Assembly (NCBI GenBank): GCA_963816785.1 | Contig: CAWFLL010000004.1 | Span: 1,426,001 to 1,490,000, forward strand | DNA length: 64,000 nucleotides | DNA from: VRUE01 sp963816785 | GTDB taxonomy: Bacteria > Actinomycetota > Thermoleophilia > Solirubrobacterales > 70-9 | Reading direction: 5' to 3' | In this document: positions 62,327-64,000 of the stretch, piece after piece | Layout of the letters: each line of letters opens with the position of its first letter | How positions within the stretch are numbered: position 1 is the stretch's first letter | Program-made: the position numbers and the translations under genes | Notes under the pieces: generated by a model | The model's input: the letters and a program-made list of their open reading frames with translations, nothing else | Databases searched by the model: none | Told to the model about the DNA's origin: nothing

Positions 62327-63887
62327 CCAGTTTCCCCGGCTCCTCTTCCGCACACGACATCGCCACGAGCAGCAGTGGGTAGAACCAGACGATGTAGAGG
62401 TAGAACCAGTGCGTGGCGGTGAGCTGGAGGGCGATGATCAAAGCGGCGCCGAGGGCGGCGACCTGGATCAGTGACTTCCGCCGCGGCCAGATCGCGAGGG
62501 CGATCGACAGACCCCCAACGCCGATCAGAATCGCGATGCGCAGCGGCTCGAGGGCGGGCACCTGGCCCCAGATGCTGAACGGGGAGTCGCGACCGGCCTG
62601 ATAGCCGATCGTCCGGTCCCAGACGGTCCCCAGCCCGGGGTCGATCGCCGGCCACAGCAGCAGTGCCGCCGAGGTCACGAAAAACGCAACGGCGAACACC
62701 ACTATGGGGAACTGACCGGCGGGTCCTCTCGTGGGGGAAGGGGGGGATCGGTAGGTCGCGAGCATCGGAGCGAGCACGAGCGGGGCGAACTTCGCAAGCG
62801 CCGCTGAGGCGGACAGCGCACCGCGGACGGCCGGGCGGGCGAGCAGGAGGAGGGTGGCGGCGAGCAGCATCGCGACCAGGGTGTCGTTGGAGTTCGACTC
62901 CAGCGCGTAGGCGGTGTAGGGATAGGCGGCCCAGCCGAAGGCGAGGGTCGCGGCCAGCCGGCGGCCCTCTGGTCCGGGCCGGATACGGAAGCTGAGCAGG
63001 ACCAGCAGGAGGAGGGTGGCGAGGTCGAAGACCACGGCCGCCCCGTGCGAGGCCGGAAGGTCGTCCCAGGTCCCGTGCCAGGGCCAGATCGCCTCGAAGG
63101 GAACGTAGGCGAGGTAGTTGACGGGGCCGTAGGTGTCCCCCTCCGAGACGTCGTCCGGGAAGTTGTCGTAGAGCTGCTCGCCGTGGCCGATCCGGTCGGC
63201 TCCGACCACGCTCGCATAGCCGACGTCGATCGTCCCCGAGTCGGCGACGTTGAGGCCGACCCGGATGCCGACGAGGAAGAGGGCGGCGATCGCGAGCCAG
63301 GCTGCGGGCCAGGCCGGCCTGATGCCCTCACCCCGGCCGCGCAGGCCAATCCACATTGCCCTGGCGAAGAGGTAGGCGAGCACGGGGTACTGGAGGGGGA
63401 CCGAGACGCCGATCTCCGCCCGGTTGAAGAAAAAGTGCGAGACGCCGAAGCCGAGCAGGACGATCAGGTCGAGGCTGGCGACCCGCCAGGGCCGGCGCCA
63501 GTCGAGCAGCCCGACAAGGAACAGCACGCAGAGAGGAAGGAACACATAGGGCGCGTTCAGCTTGTGGCCGAAGGCCCCGGAGTAGCCGCGGGCCATCTTC
63601 CACGAGACCTGGTAGCCCGTCCAGGACTCCTTCACCCTGCCGCTCCCCGGTTCGACGATCGCCAGCGCCACCCGCTCGGTGTCGGCGTAGTAGCTGACCT
63701 CCCAGTTGCCGTCCTCCATCGCGGCACTTGAGGTGAGCTCCGGATTCGCCCGGCGCTGCTCGACGATCTTCGGATCGCGGTCGGCGCGCTCGGTGGCTTC
63801 TGAGGCGGAGAGAACACCGGAGGCGCCGAGAGCCGGCCCGGGCAGGCAGAGGAGCAACGCCGCTGCGAGCGCGAGCGCGCGCTTCAC
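62265..63887 (-). CDS. Polytopic membrane glycosyltransferase-like protein
   Basis: 540 residues from GTG. Signal-like start (ALALAAALLLCLPGPALG), then an outside segment (about 25-100) with SYYADTERVALAIVEPG, then about nine to ten helices. GDTYGPVNYLAYVPFEA and AYALESNSNDTLVAMLL suggest a GT87/DUF2029-type enzyme. The acidic catalytic residue is not certain. It begins within the GTGA overlap with the preceding phosphatase gene. Perhaps part of an envelope glycan route. Confidence 0.72.
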   Translation of the reverse strand: MKRALALAAALLLCLPGPALGASGVLSASEATERADRDPKIVEQRRANPELTSSAAMEDGNWEVSYYADTERVALAIVEPGSGRVKESWTGYQVSWKMARGYSGAFGHKLNAPYVFLPLCVLFLVGLLDWRRPWRVASLDLIVLLGFGVSHFFFNRAEIGVSVPLQYPVLAYLFARAMWIGLRGRGEGIRPAWPAAWLAIAALFLVGIRVGLNVADSGTIDVGYASVVGADRIGHGEQLYDNFPDDVSEGDTYGPVNYLAYVPFEAIWPWHGTWDDLPASHGAAVVFDLATLLLLVLLSFRIRPGPEGRRLAATLAFGWAAYPYTAYALESNSNDTLVAMLLAATLLLLARPAVRGALSASAALAKFAPLVLAPMLATYRSPPSPTRGPAGQFPIVVFAVAFFVTSAALLLWPAIDPGLGTVWDRTIGYQAGRDSPFSIWGQVPALEPLRIAILIGVGGLSIALAIWPRRKSLIQVAALGAALIIALQLTATHWFYLYIVWFYPLLLVAMSCAEEEPGKLVSPEERASGPARSSQPVRSS

Positions 63888-64000
63888 AGGCCGAAGTGCG
63901 CGAGCACCGCCGGCGCCACGTCGCGCAGGGTCCACTGCTCGCGGGCGCGGGAATCGTCGGGGCCGCAACCGCAGAACAGCAGCGGCCCGAGCGAGTCCTC
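63884..64000 (-). CDS. Alkaline-phosphatase/phosphodiesterase family protein (partial, C-terminal end)
   Basis: The 38 visible residues end in GPLLFCGCGPD...REQWTLRDVAPAVLAHFGL, where RDVAPAVLxHFG is the usual end of alkaline-phosphatase-superfamily enzymes (type I phosphodiesterase, phosphoglyceromutase). The start lies beyond the window edge. Its stop overlaps the GTG of the next gene. Confidence 0.6.
   Translation of the reverse strand, partial: EDSLGPLLFCGCGPDDSRAREQWTLRDVAPAVLAHFGL

Overview
This 64 kb window is high-GC, densely coded actinobacterial chromosome. The gene set fits class Thermoleophilia (Solirubrobacterales-like). It has an actinobacterial rpsF-ssb-rpsR-rplI-dnaB order, menaquinone-linked bc-complex genes, a six-gene MCE cassette, DUF4235 and many secreted or membrane proteins of unassigned function. 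The taxonomy is inferred from gene content, not from a marker tree. I saw no IS element, integrase, prophage or CRISPR array.

Layout. 0-12 kb: small membrane proteins, an HD-domain protein, hydrolases, an MFS exporter divergent from an HxlR regulator, a hydrolase-cyclase fusion, a DUF480 protein, pyrE, a sugar-epimerase-like protein, an L,D-transpeptidase and a CPBP protease. 12-18.5 kb: a small MscS-like channel, a class A penicillin-binding protein (frameshifted here), a polytopic mannosyltransferase-like protein, a YbhN-like membrane protein and thiL. 18.6-24.4 kb: response regulator, histidine kinase and HtrA lipoprotease (resembling mprAB-pepD), then two trehalose-type glycosyltransferases. 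24.4-31.3 kb: the replication/translation block rpsF, ssb, rpsR, rplI, a membrane protein, dnaB, a DnaC/DnaI-like ATPase and purA.

31.3-47.5 kb is the most distinctive region. Six consecutive minus-strand MCE genes (mce1 to mce6 in transcription order) lie downstream of an MMPL/RND transporter. No YrbE/MlaE permease or MlaF ATPase is in the window. On the two outer sides lie two paralogous secreted proteins sharing four cysteines. The MCE genes and the PBP carry about two dozen single-base frameshifts with otherwise intact domains. Most of the other genes read through cleanly, so this is either uneven assembly quality or local decay.

47.5-58.5 kb: tRNA-Lys(CTT), tatC/tatA, then a minus-strand run of Rieske protein, cytochrome b, cytochrome b C-terminal domain fused to cytochrome c, menG and a polyprenyl diphosphate synthase, which is a menaquinol-oxidising module with its quinone biosynthesis. 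Next is a tetrapyrrole block: hemB, a fused siroheme-decarboxylase-like AhbA/AhbB protein and hemL. 58.6-64 kb: an ABC exporter pair, a GGCT-like protein, a YmdB-like phosphodiesterase and a polytopic glycosyltransferase-like protein; a phosphatase-family gene is cut by the right edge.

Non-coding items of note are a two-copy intergenic hairpin repeat with compensatory changes, two candidate HxlR operators, a long palindrome upstream of thiL and several terminator-type hairpins.
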